From CAYYJM01 sp964471755 (GTDB lineage Bacteria > Planctomycetota > Planctomycetia > Gemmatales > Gemmataceae), in the NCBI GenBank assembly GCA_964471755.1, contig CAYYJM010000024.1, forward strand, positions 1-38,406: a stretch of DNA of 38,406 nucleotides, read 5' to 3'. Each line of letters opens with the position of its first letter. The stretch's first letter is position 1. This document shows, one piece after another, positions 7,559 to 16,900 of the stretch. Position numbers and translations under genes: made by a program. The notes below the pieces were generated by a model. The model worked only from the letters and a program-made list of their open reading frames with translations. It did no database searches and was not told where the DNA came from.

Positions 7559-8473
7559 TCAGCTCAGCAGCCAGTAGAAACCCCGGTCCAGCACCCACAG
7601 CAGCAGCAGGCTCGGCAGATAGACCAGCGAGGCCCGCAGCACGCCGCGAGCGGTCGCCGTGTCACGGCCCAGGCGGAAGGCGAGCGTCCGGGCCAGGAAA
7701 TAGGCCCCGAGCAGGACCGCTCCGGTCAGGTAGAGCAGACCCGTCAAGCCGAGCAACTGTGGAGTGAAGCTCGCCGCCAGGAGCAGGCCGCACCAGAGGA
7801 TCATGTTCCAGGCCGTCAGTCGGCCGGTCTCGTCGCAACCGGGCAGCATCCGTAGTCCGGCCGCGGCGTACTGCTCGCGGTAGATCCAGGCGATCGCCAG
7901 GAAGTGCGGGATCTGCCAGGTGAACAGGATGGCGAACAGCACCCAGGCCTCGACGGCGAAGTCACCACGGACGGCTGTCCAGCCGATGACCGGCGGCAGC
8001 GCACCGGGCACGGCCCCGACCCAGGTGTTCAGCACGGTTCGCGATTTGAGCGGCGTGTACAGGCCGACGTAGCCGACAAAGCTGACCGCCGCCACGAGCG
8101 CGGCCGCCGGCGTCGGCAGCGCCAGCAGCAGGTAGGCGAGGCCGGCCGTCGCCAGGACCAGGCCGAACACGAACACCTCGCCGGCCGACATCCGGCCGGC
8201 GGGCAGGGGCCGATTCGCTGTCCGGGCCATCCAGCCGTCGCTGTCGCGCTCCAGCCACTGGTTCAGCGCACTGGCTCCCGAGGAAACCAGAGCGGTGCCG
8301 AGGACCGCATGCACGACGAGCAGCAGTGACACGCCGGTGCCACCAGCGAGCAGAGCCCCGGCACCGACGGTGAAGAGGATCAGCACGGCCATGCGTGGCC
8401 GGACCAGCAGGAGGTAATCGGCGATCCGTGGCCGGGCCAGTGCGGCGTCTGAGGGAAGTGCGACCGACTTCAT
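7559..8473 (-). CDS. ctaB: Protoheme IX farnesyltransferase (heme O synthase)
   Basis: This 304-residue UbiA-superfamily membrane enzyme transfers farnesyl from farnesyl diphosphate to haem B, giving haem O. The first prenyl-diphosphate motif is clear: SALNQWLERDSDGWMARTANRPLP (Asn71, Asp77, Asp79). So is the family segment YTPLKSRT...NTWVGAVPGALPPVIGW, along with about eight to nine membrane helices. The ATG at 8473 overlaps the ctaA stop (ATGA), showing translational coupling. Upstream open frame to 9196 is only a shadow of ctaA. With ctaA next to it and coxA/coxB in the same operon, it supplies haem A for this oxidase. Confidence 0.95.
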   Translation of the reverse strand: MKSVALPSDAALARPRIADYLLLVRPRMAVLILFTVGAGALLAGGTGVSLLLVVHAVLGTALVSSGASALNQWLERDSDGWMARTANRPLPAGRMSAGEVFVFGLVLATAGLAYLLLALPTPAAALVAAVSFVGYVGLYTPLKSRTVLNTWVGAVPGALPPVIGWTAVRGDFAVEAWVLFAILFTWQIPHFLAIAWIYREQYAAAGLRMLPGCDETGRLTAWNMILWCGLLLAASFTPQLLGLTGLLYLTGAVLLGAYFLARTLAFRLGRDTATARGVLRASLVYLPSLLLLWVLDRGFYWLLS

Positions 8474-9648
8474 GACTGCACCTCCACGGGGCTGGGGCGA
8501 TCCTGGCCGGTCCGCAGCGCTTGCGACCGAGTCGCCGTCGGGGTGATCGATGCCCCCGTCATGCCCATTCGCGCCGCCAGGGCCGTCGCCGTCGCCAGCA
8601 AGCTCGCCCCGATCAGCACGTGAAGCGTCCGAATCGTCGCGTGCAGCGCGTCCTGCACTGGCATCTGCAACTCCGGCAAGATTCCCTGCGAGAACTTGCT
8701 GAACCACGCCTCGACCCCCAGTGTTACCTGCAACCCGAGCAAGACGCCCAGAGTCACGATCGCCCCCCCAAATGCAGCCCGTGCCGTCGGTCGAATCGCG
8801 ACGACAACGATAAGCCAGACGATCACCGCCGTGGCGATGAACGCGGTCAGGAAGTGCAGCCGCTGCATGCTCAGCCAGCCGGTGTGCCGCAGCAGTGCCC
8901 CCCAGAACAGTTGTACGACCAGCAGGGCGACAACGCCCCAGGCCAGGCCGCGAATTCCGCCGACGCTCTCTCCGGTCGGTCGCTGCCGGACGAACATCAC
9001 GGCCATGATCGCGACCAGAAAGGCGAAGATCAACTGGGCGAAGAAGCCGTGGAGCGCCGCCAGGTCGGTGCCGAACAGTTCGTTCAGCCGCACCCGCAGA
9101 CCGCCGAGCAGGCCCTGGAGCATGACCGCGCCCAGAATCACCACGACGGCCAGGCGGACGCCCCCCCCCGACCGCCCGAATCCGATCAGACCACACAGGA
9201 CCGCCAGGCTGAAGCAGCCGAGCGTCGCCCCAGTCGTCGCGGTCGGCCAGGCGATCGTCGGCGAACCGACCTGCTTGATCAGGTCGCGGTGCATGAGCCC
9301 GAAGGCGATCAGCAGGCCGACCAGGCCAGCGAGCCCGATCCAGCGGAGAGCCGGTCGCGGCTCACGAATCCAGGTGAGCAGGGCGAACAGCGACACCAGA
9401 CCGCCGACCGCGAAGGCGAACAGGCGGTGCGTGTGTTCGATCAGGAAGCCGGCACTCGACTCGGTCCAGTCGATGAAGGCCAGGTGCCAGGGATGCGTCG
9501 GCCAGATGGGATCGGCCATGCCGACGCGGAACGTGGTCACGATCGAGCCCAGGCCAAGCAGGATGAACGTGGCGACAACGCAGGCCACGGCCAGGGCGCG
9601 GAGCCAGGCCGGCGTCGGCGGCAGCGGTTCGGATTCAACCGGCGTCAT
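8470..9648 (-). CDS. ctaA: Heme A synthase (COX15/CtaA family)
   Basis: The 392-residue protein has eight membrane helices in two similar four-helix halves, as in COX15/CtaA. The four haem-ligand regions are visible: EHTHRLFAF, LHGFFAQL, MQRLHFLTAF and IRTLHVLIGA, two per half. It oxidises the methyl group of haem O to the formyl of haem A. GAGGA lies four bases before the ATG, and the stop overlaps the ctaB start. A run of nine G on the coding strand (9161-9169) encodes Gly-Gly-Gly between helices and is the one spot where slippage would break the frame. About 40 residues at the C terminus form a polar tail. Confidence 0.92.
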   Translation of the reverse strand: MTPVESEPLPPTPAWLRALAVACVVATFILLGLGSIVTTFRVGMADPIWPTHPWHLAFIDWTESSAGFLIEHTHRLFAFAVGGLVSLFALLTWIREPRPALRWIGLAGLVGLLIAFGLMHRDLIKQVGSPTIAWPTATTGATLGCFSLAVLCGLIGFGRSGGGVRLAVVVILGAVMLQGLLGGLRVRLNELFGTDLAALHGFFAQLIFAFLVAIMAVMFVRQRPTGESVGGIRGLAWGVVALLVVQLFWGALLRHTGWLSMQRLHFLTAFIATAVIVWLIVVVAIRPTARAAFGGAIVTLGVLLGLQVTLGVEAWFSKFSQGILPELQMPVQDALHATIRTLHVLIGASLLATATALAARMGMTGASITPTATRSQALRTGQDRPSPVEVQS

Positions 9649-9705
9649 GGATTCCTCATTCCGGGCGGTTTCCCGGGCGCGTGTCGGGCGTCGGAGAGCA
9701 GTATC

Positions 9706-11523
9706 TTAATGCCCCATGCCCGCCAACGCCCCATGCTCGCCGCTCGCCGCTGGCAGCTGAGACTGCGGCACGTGATCCACCGGGCCGGGCACCGCGTACT
9801 CGTACGGGCCGCGATAGACCACCGGCGTCGTCGCGAAGTTGCCGTGCGGCGGCGGCGAGGGAGCGTCCGTCCATTCCAGTGTGTTGGAATGCCACGGATT
9901 GCGCTCGGCCTTCGCGCCCAGGAACAGACTCAACACGAAGTTCAACACGAAGACCAACTGCACCAGACCGAGCAGCATCGCCGCGATGCTCATGAACTCG
10001 TTCATGGGTTGGGACGGAGCCCACGTTTCGTACAGTGTTGGATCGTAGTATCGCCGTGGCATCCCCTGGATGCCGATGATGTGCATCGGAAAGAAGACGG
10101 CGTTGGCGAAGATGAACGTGCCGGCAAAGTGAACCTTGCCCCAGAACTCGCTCATCATCCGACCGAACATCTTCGGATACCAGAAATAGAACGCCGCGAA
10201 GATGCCGAACAGACTCGACATGAACAGGACGTAGTGCAGGTGAGCCACGATGAAGTAGGTGTCGTGGATCTGAATATCGACCGGCGTCGCCGCCATGAAG
10301 ATACCGCTCAGGCCGCCGATGATGAACATCGACACGAAGGCCAGGGCGTTGAGCATCGCCGCCGTCAAGCGCATGTTGGATTGCCAGCACGTCGAGAGCC
10401 AGTTGAACGTCTTGATGGCCGACGGCAACGCGATCATGATCGTGGCGATCATGAAGCCGGTGCCGAGCCGGGGGTCCATGCCGCTCTGGAACATGTGATG
10501 GCCCCAGACGATGACACCCATACCGCCGATCGCGATCGTGGCCAGGACCATCGGCCGATAGCCGAATAACGGCTTGCGCGCCAGGGTCGAGATAATGTCC
10601 GAGACCATGCCCATCGCCGGCAGGATCATGACGTACACGGCCGGATGCGAATAGAACCAGAACAGGTGCTGCCAGAGCAGCGGCTGACCACCTCCCGGGC
10701 CAGTCTGCCAGTTCCCGAACTCCAGCCCGGCCGCCGGCAGGAAGAACGTCGTTCCGATGGTCTTGTCGAGCAACTGGAGCAGCAGAGCCACCGTCAGCAC
10801 CGGCAGGGACATCGCCTGAAGAATGGCCGTGACGAACATGCCCCAGATCGTCAACGGCATGCGCATCAGCGTCATGCCGGGGGCGCGCATGTTGACAATC
10901 GTCGTGAGATAGTTGATGGACCCGAGCATCGACGAGATGCCGACGCAGATCAGGGCCACCAGCCAGAGCGTCTGGCCGAAGCCGGCGTTGGGTGTGGCTG
11001 GCGACGCCGTCCCCTCGGGCAGCATGGCGCTGGCGACCGTTGGATACGCCGTCCAGCCAACGCCCGCCGCGCCGCCCTCGACAAAGAAACTGGACAGGAT
11101 GCAGGCGAAGGCCGGCCACATGAACCAGTACGAGAGCATGTTCAGACGCGGGAAGGCCATGTCCTTCGCGCCGATCTGCAGTGGAATCAGGAAGTTTCCA
11201 AAACCACCGGCCAGCACCGGGATGATCACGAAGAAGATCATGATCGTCGCATGCGTGCTGAACAGCATGTTGTAGAACTCGGGCGACATGCGACCGCCCC
11301 AGCTCTCGGGAAACCAACGCCCGATGTGCGGAATCTCGCCGGCCGGCCAGCCCAGTTGCAGGCGAACCGCCAGGGCCAGAAGACCGCCGATCATCAGGAA
11401 GATCAGGCCCGAAAAGAGGAACTGAATCCCGATGATCTTGTGATCGGTCGAAAAGATGTACTTGCGCAGGAACCCGAGTTCCTCGGCATGCGTGGTCGGC
11501 TGCGTCTGTTGCCCAACGCTCAT
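9706..11523 (-). CDS. coxA: Cytochrome c oxidase subunit I (A2-type haem-copper oxidase)
   Basis: The 605-residue catalytic subunit has about twelve membrane helices and every metal ligand. His91 (STHATIM) and His430 bind haem a; His293, His342 and His343 (WGHHMF) bind CuB; His428 (VAHLHYV) binds haem a3. Tyr297 in SHPAVY is the expected cross-linked tyrosine. The motif is YSHPAVY in place of GHPEVY: the D-channel glutamate is absent and the Tyr-Ser pair present, the mark of A2-type (caa3-like) enzymes. The start at 11523 uses ATG with GAGGGA upstream; a GTG at 11541 would overlap coxB. It pumps protons while reducing oxygen to water. Confidence 0.97.
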   Translation of the reverse strand: MSVGQQTQPTTHAEELGFLRKYIFSTDHKIIGIQFLFSGLIFLMIGGLLALAVRLQLGWPAGEIPHIGRWFPESWGGRMSPEFYNMLFSTHATIMIFFVIIPVLAGGFGNFLIPLQIGAKDMAFPRLNMLSYWFMWPAFACILSSFFVEGGAAGVGWTAYPTVASAMLPEGTASPATPNAGFGQTLWLVALICVGISSMLGSINYLTTIVNMRAPGMTLMRMPLTIWGMFVTAILQAMSLPVLTVALLLQLLDKTIGTTFFLPAAGLEFGNWQTGPGGGQPLLWQHLFWFYSHPAVYVMILPAMGMVSDIISTLARKPLFGYRPMVLATIAIGGMGVIVWGHHMFQSGMDPRLGTGFMIATIMIALPSAIKTFNWLSTCWQSNMRLTAAMLNALAFVSMFIIGGLSGIFMAATPVDIQIHDTYFIVAHLHYVLFMSSLFGIFAAFYFWYPKMFGRMMSEFWGKVHFAGTFIFANAVFFPMHIIGIQGMPRRYYDPTLYETWAPSQPMNEFMSIAAMLLGLVQLVFVLNFVLSLFLGAKAERNPWHSNTLEWTDAPSPPPHGNFATTPVVYRGPYEYAVPGPVDHVPQSQLPAASGEHGALAGMGH

Positions 11524-11537
11524 GATCTCTGCGTCCC

Positions 11538-12410
11538 TCACTGCTTCGCCACGGGGGCCGCCTCACGCTCGTAACTTCGCTGCCGGTTGAGTTGTTGGCG
11601 GACCCAGCGCTCGTAGTCCGCCTGATCGGGATGAACGAAGACCACGCCACGCATGGCGTAGTGCCGTCCACCACACAGCTCGGCACAGGCGATTTCCCAG
11701 GCCGGACCAACGGATTTGTCCAGCTCCCACGTCCCGGTCTCGGCGTTGTAAAGCGTGTTGGCTTCCGTCGCCTGGATCCAGATCGCGATCGTCTTGCCTG
11801 GCAGTAGATCCTGCTTGCGGCGAAAGTTCGGCAGGTAGAAACTGTGCAGCACGTCGTTCGTCTTCAGCAGGAGCGTGCAGTTCGCTCCCTTCCAGGTGTG
11901 CAATTCGTTGGCGACGTGGAGATCGCTCAGGGCCGGATTGTCGGCCCAGTTCCGCAGACTGCTTGGAATGCCAACTGCCGGGTCCGTGTAGCGCATCCGC
12001 CATTCCCACTGCCGACCGACGACCGTCACCACCTGGTCGGCGTTGGGTCGCTCGCTCGGAAACGTGACGCGCGACCAGGCCGGAACCTGGGCGAACGTGA
12101 TGTACATCAGAATGATCCCCGGAATGATCGTCCAGACCGCTTCCAAACGAAGATTGCCGTGCGTGTGTCGCCCACAACGAGCCGGATCGTGACATCCATA
12201 TCGCCAGATGGCGACCACGAGGATCACCTCGGTCAGCACGAAGAAGATCCCCGTCGCGACCAGGATGATGTAGAACAGAAAGTCGATGTCACCGCCGTAG
12301 ACGCAGACGTTCCGCGGCAGCCAGACACCGTAGTAGGGTGCCACGACCAGGGACAGAAAGCAGGCCAGCAGCACGCCGCCGAAGAAAACGGCCCAGAAGC
12401 GATTACTCAT
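11538..12410 (-). CDS. coxB: Cytochrome c oxidase subunit II (CuA subunit)
   Basis: The 290-residue protein has two N-terminal membrane helices (about 5-28 and 43-70) and a cupredoxin domain facing the outer side. All CuA ligands are present: His189 (LHSFYLP), Cys242, Glu244 and Cys246 (CAELCGGRH), His250 and Met253. It receives electrons from cytochrome c. Unlike classic caa3 subunit II there is no fused haem-binding domain, since no CxxCH is present; the diheme cytochrome gene just upstream may fill that role. The ATG at 12410 overlaps the end of the cytochrome gene by eight bases and follows GGAGGG. coxA begins 14 bases after the coxB stop. Confidence 0.97.
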   Translation of the reverse strand: MSNRFWAVFFGGVLLACFLSLVVAPYYGVWLPRNVCVYGGDIDFLFYIILVATGIFFVLTEVILVVAIWRYGCHDPARCGRHTHGNLRLEAVWTIIPGIILMYITFAQVPAWSRVTFPSERPNADQVVTVVGRQWEWRMRYTDPAVGIPSSLRNWADNPALSDLHVANELHTWKGANCTLLLKTNDVLHSFYLPNFRRKQDLLPGKTIAIWIQATEANTLYNAETGTWELDKSVGPAWEIACAELCGGRHYAMRGVVFVHPDQADYERWVRQQLNRQRSYEREAAPVAKQ

Positions 12411-13719
12411 GGCCGCCCTCCGACGTCCGGGCACTGAGCGGATCGACCGGGCCGTAAACCTTCGCGCGGATGTCCTCCGGCAGCTGCTCCGGGTGCGGCA
12501 GCGCTCGCAGGAAATTGATCATCGCCCAGACGTCGGCATCGGGGAAGTTGTTCGAGTCGATCCGGGGCATGTTCGCTCCCGGAATGCCACAGCGGAGACG
12601 GTAGTAGAAGTCGATCGGCCGTCGTCCACCGCGGTAGCTGCCGCGGGTCAGGTTGTTCGGCCGGACCAGCGTGCCCCAGTCGTCGTAGCGGAAACGGGCC
12701 TGTCGTCCGAAGTCCTGGTGGCAGGCGATGCAACCCGCATCCTGGCCGGTGAAGACCGCATAGCCACGTCGGACGCTGGAGGCAAAATCGGCATCGGCCG
12801 GATCGGTCGCTCGCGGCGCTTCCTGCGGCGTGGCCCCGGCCTGCTTCGTCGCCTCGGACCACTGCCACAGAAACAGACCCGTCCGGCCCGCAACATGGCG
12901 GTCAATCTTCCGATCGGTCAGGGCGTCCACTCCCAGGTTCGGATCGAGCAGCGTCTTCAGCGTATCGTACTCGACCTCGCCGCGAATGCTCAGGTGGATG
13001 ATGTAGCTCACCAGCTGTTCGAGTTCGGCGTCAGGCAGCAGGGTGTACGAGGCCATCGAGGTGCCCTCGATCCCGTGCAGCAGGGTCCGCTTGATGTCGT
13101 CCCGTCGCGGCCGGAGCCGATTCAGCGTCGGGCTGCACGAGATGAACTTGAACACGCCCTGCCGGAAATCGCGCGGTGCAGGGGACAGCCAGGGGCCGGT
13201 GGGGCCGCGACCATCGCCGCCGACGCCGTGACACTGCATGCAATGGCGGCGAAACAGCTTTCCCCCGGCGGCCAGGTGTCCCGCGTCGTCCAGCTTCAGA
13301 TCCTTCAGAAACTGCGGCGCTCCGGCGACGATCTCGGCCAGTTCCTCGTCCTCGACCGTGCCGACCACGGCGACCTTCGGCTCGGCCGGCTTGCCAAAAG
13401 CCGCCACCAGGGCCAGGCGCAGCGCCTCGCGGTTCTCGGCGGACACCTGGGTCGGATCGAGGATCTTGCCGTTGACCTCGGGCAACTTTCGGATACTTTC
13501 GTCCAATTTCCCGGGTGGGATTGGGTTGCTCGGCTGCGCATCCGGCAGCGGAGCCAGGACCAGGGGGTCCTTCCGGGCCGGGTAGATCAGATCGAGCGAA
13601 TAGCCCGTGTCCAGGCTGCCACTGCACCCGGCGAAGCCTGTTGCCAGGAACGGGATGAGCATCAAGCCCAGAATCCGCGGCAACCGGTGAGGTGCTGAAC
13701 TCAGCGTCTTATTCACCAT
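12403..13719 (-). CDS. Diheme cytochrome c lipoprotein, first gene of oxidase operon
   Basis: The 438-residue protein has a lipoprotein signal ending in FAGC. Two class I cytochrome c domains follow: the first with CMQCHGVGGDGRG and a downstream Met candidate, the second with CIACH about 170 residues later and a Met in GANMPRIDS. The first half before the haem domains is a spacer of about 130 residues. It overlaps coxB by eight bases and is the probable electron donor or bound haem subunit of the oxidase. The ATG at 13719 was chosen with GGGAGG four bases upstream; a perfect AGGAGGTA about 32 bases upstream leaves open an in-frame TTG start nine codons earlier. The large frame extending to 14727 is a shadow of the divergent gene. 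Confidence 0.88.
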   Translation of the reverse strand: MVNKTLSSAPHRLPRILGLMLIPFLATGFAGCSGSLDTGYSLDLIYPARKDPLVLAPLPDAQPSNPIPPGKLDESIRKLPEVNGKILDPTQVSAENREALRLALVAAFGKPAEPKVAVVGTVEDEELAEIVAGAPQFLKDLKLDDAGHLAAGGKLFRRHCMQCHGVGGDGRGPTGPWLSPAPRDFRQGVFKFISCSPTLNRLRPRRDDIKRTLLHGIEGTSMASYTLLPDAELEQLVSYIIHLSIRGEVEYDTLKTLLDPNLGVDALTDRKIDRHVAGRTGLFLWQWSEATKQAGATPQEAPRATDPADADFASSVRRGYAVFTGQDAGCIACHQDFGRQARFRYDDWGTLVRPNNLTRGSYRGGRRPIDFYYRLRCGIPGANMPRIDSNNFPDADVWAMINFLRALPHPEQLPEDIRAKVYGPVDPLSARTSEGGHE

Positions 13720-13933
13720 CGAGCCTCCCGGTAGGATCGTCAAAGCAGGGAGTACCTCCTTTGTAGCCATCGAGATGGCGACGTCAAGGACGAACTCCCG
13801 GGCGAATACCTGTTTCCCTGAGCAATGCCTGTGCCAGGGCCGGCGAACCGGCTGCGGACGATCGAGAATCCGGGCACGAGAGCGGTTTCGAGGTAGGGGA
13901 TGCGCCAGCGATCCGCTACCATATTGCAAGGTT

Positions 13934-13969
13934 GGGAATCGTTCCCGGGCCAATTCTCGTTTTCGAGAA
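13934..13969 (+). promoter_or_regulatory. Tandem palindromes just upstream of the PQQ-type gene, candidate operator
   Basis: GGGAA-TCG-TTCCC (13934-13946) and TTCTCG-TTTT-CGAGAA (13954-13969) are two perfect inverted repeats, eight bases apart. The second ends five bases before the ATG at 13975. They sit in the 255-base divergent space between the oxidase operon and the PQQ-type gene. No clear -10/-35 pair was recognised. They may be repressor sites or leader hairpins that affect translation. Confidence 0.35.
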
Positions 13970-13974
13970 CGCCG

Positions 13975-16900
13975 ATGTCTGTCACGACCTGCGTCCTGAT
14001 GCTGCTCCTCTCCGCCGCGGACGGCGACCTGGCGGCGGTGCTTCTGCCGGGCGAGTCGCGCGGGAGTGCCTTGCAGTATCAGGACTTCCGCAAGTACGCC
14101 AGTGCCGGCCGCTGGGACGATGCCCTGATCGAGTACCAGGGCCTGCTCGGCAAGCCGTTCGATCTGACGCCATTGACGCCGACCCACAGTCTTCAGGCAC
14201 GCTGGCTGGCCCATCGCGATCTGGGCCTGTTTCCCGAGGAGCTGCGTCAGCGTCTGCTCGAGCCGCGCCAGGCGGCCGGCCGACAGGCCCTGAGCCAGGC
14301 TCTCGCCCGGATCGATGAGCCTGCCCTCCGCCGGGTCGTCGTGGAGTTCCACGGCGCACCGGCCGCCCAGCAGGCCGCCGACGCTCTCGGCGACCTCGCC
14401 TTCGAGCGTGGCGATTTCGATTCTGCCGGCCTCTGGTATCGCCCGGCTTCGCCCCGCAGCCAGGCCAAGGCCCTGTTCGCCCGCCTGTTCGCCCACAAGC
14501 GACTGGGGCCGCTCGCTCCCCTGCCGCCCTCCCTTCAGCACGACCTGGAAGCGTTCCAGCGCGACCATGCCAGCGCCGCCGGCCAACTCGCCGGCCGGGA
14601 GGGCAAGTACGCCGACATCCTGGCCGCTGTCCGCAAGGATCGCAACCTGGAGGCTCCGCCCGGCGACGGCTGGCCGACCTTCGGCGGGTCGGCGGCGCGA
14701 CAATGGGCCCTGCCGGTCGAGGAGCATCTGACGGATCGTCTGAGCGTCGCCACGCGGCGGCCCTTGCTGCGTCTCAGCCTGGAATCACGCCGGCCCGCAG
14801 CCGATTTCGTGCTGCCGCTGGCCGAGCCGGACCCGCGCACCAGGGCCGTCGGCATGACGGTCTTTCCCGCCCTGGCTCAGGGCCGACTCTTCTTCGCCAC
14901 GCCACGCCATCTGACCGAGGTGGACCTCGCCACTGGCGAGTGCCGTGACCTGTTCGACGCCGCCAGCCTGCTGCCCGGCCTGGCTCGCGAGGCGGCCTTT
15001 CCGCCTGCCGACCTGTATCGCTCCACGGTCACCGTGGTAAGCTCGGACACTTCACGCGGTCAGTTCGTCCTGGCCCGCCTCGGCGCTCACGCCATCCCGG
15101 AGGCCGGCGCGAACGCGAATCCGGGCGACAGCCTGATCGTCTGCCTGCGGATCGGTCCGGGCGATGTCGTGAAGCCGCAGTGGACCGTGACCAGTGCCGC
15201 GTTCAAGGGCACCCGCTCGGAGGGAGCCCGGTTCGAGGGCACTCCCCTGGTCCACCAGGACCGCGCCTACGTTGCCGTCACGCGGCCGCAGGGCGACCGG
15301 ACGATGACGGCGATCCACTGCTACCCCCTGGAATCCTCCGGGACGGCACAGCCGCTCTGGGTGCGCGACGTTTGCGAGACGCCGAGCCCGGCCGGCAGCA
15401 AGGCTCGCTCGCTGCATCATCTCCTCACCCTGGCCGGGCCGAACGTCGTCTACTGCTCGCACTCCGGAGCGATCGTCGCCCTCGATGCGCTCTCCGGTCA
15501 GCGGGTCTGGGGCCGCCGCTACCGCAGTGCCGTTCGCGTCAATCGGCACGCTCTGCCGGGCGCGGAAGGTCGGCCGCCGATCCAGGACCTCGCGCCGCCG
15601 ATGTTCGCCGACGGTCGGCTCTTCGTCGCTCCCGCCGATTCGGAGACGCTCTTCTGTCTCGATCCGCGCACGGGAACCGCCTACTGGGAACGCGAGGGGC
15701 TCCAGGTCGTTCATCTCCTGGGCACCTATCAGGATCGCGTGCTGGTTACGACGGCCGATCGCCTCCGCGCGATCGATGCCGTCACGGGGAGCGATCGCTC
15801 CGGCTGGATGTTGCCCGATGTGGGGCGGCTTCCGCCGGTGGGACGCGGCCAGCTCGTCGGCGACGTTGTCCTCTGGCCCACGGCCCGAGGGGTTCTTCTC
15901 GTCGATGCCGCCACCGGTCAGCTTGCCGACGGTCCCGCACGACTCCATCGCGTCCCGGTCGGCAACCTCCTCTACCACGATGGCCTGCTCATCGTCGCCG
16001 ATCAATCCGGCATCACGTTCTTCCATGCTCCGGCCCGGCCGGAGAAGGCCGAGGCGCCCGAGGATCGCGAGCGTACCGGCCAGGGGCTCGGCGGCAGAGC
16101 CCGCTGGGAGACGCTCCAGCGAGCAGCGATCCTCTGGGAGCGAGCCGGCGACCCGGTTCGCGCCGCTCGGCTGTGGACCGACCTGCTCGGCGAGGGGGAG
16201 CAGGCCCCGACCACGCTTCTCGATGAACGGCACCGACCCTGGCCGGCCGCCACCCTGGCGGTGACCGAACTGGACCGTCTGCGGCGCGGTCCTCGGGGCG
16301 AGGTCGTCCAGGTCGGGATGGATCAGGACACATCCGCCGCCAATCCGCTGACCCGGTCGGCTCGGGACGCGGCGATGGAACGGGCCGTCCAGCTGGAGAA
16401 GGCTCAGCTTCCCGCCGCCCGGACTCTCTGGCGAACCGTTCTGCGACATGGCACCGGCAGCCAGCGAGCCGCCGCTCTGCGCTCACTGGAGCGAACCCGG
16501 CCGCGCATCCGCACGCCGGATCTGCCGCTGCCGGCGGACTCGGTCGCCTCGCGAACCGGATCGCTGGCCGGTGCGCTGGACTTCGAGACGGGCGAACGTC
16601 TGGTTTCCGGAACCGATCGCCTGATCACCGTCCGCACCGGGCCGAAGGGCGGGAGCGACCTGCGCTTGCGCGAAGGCGAGCGGAACGGCGTGGCCTGGCA
16701 GACGAAGCTGGACTTCGTGCCCGGCTGGAGCCGGCGCTGGGAGGAACTGCTCCTCGTCGCCGGCCCGGCCGGGCTGGCTGGCGTGCGTCTCGATGGCGAA
16801 TGCCTGTGGCAGATCGCCTCGTCGGAGCGGCTGGACGCCTTTCGACTGGTCGGCGAACGGCTGTTCGTTCGCGTTCACTTCACCGACCCCGAACGATTCC

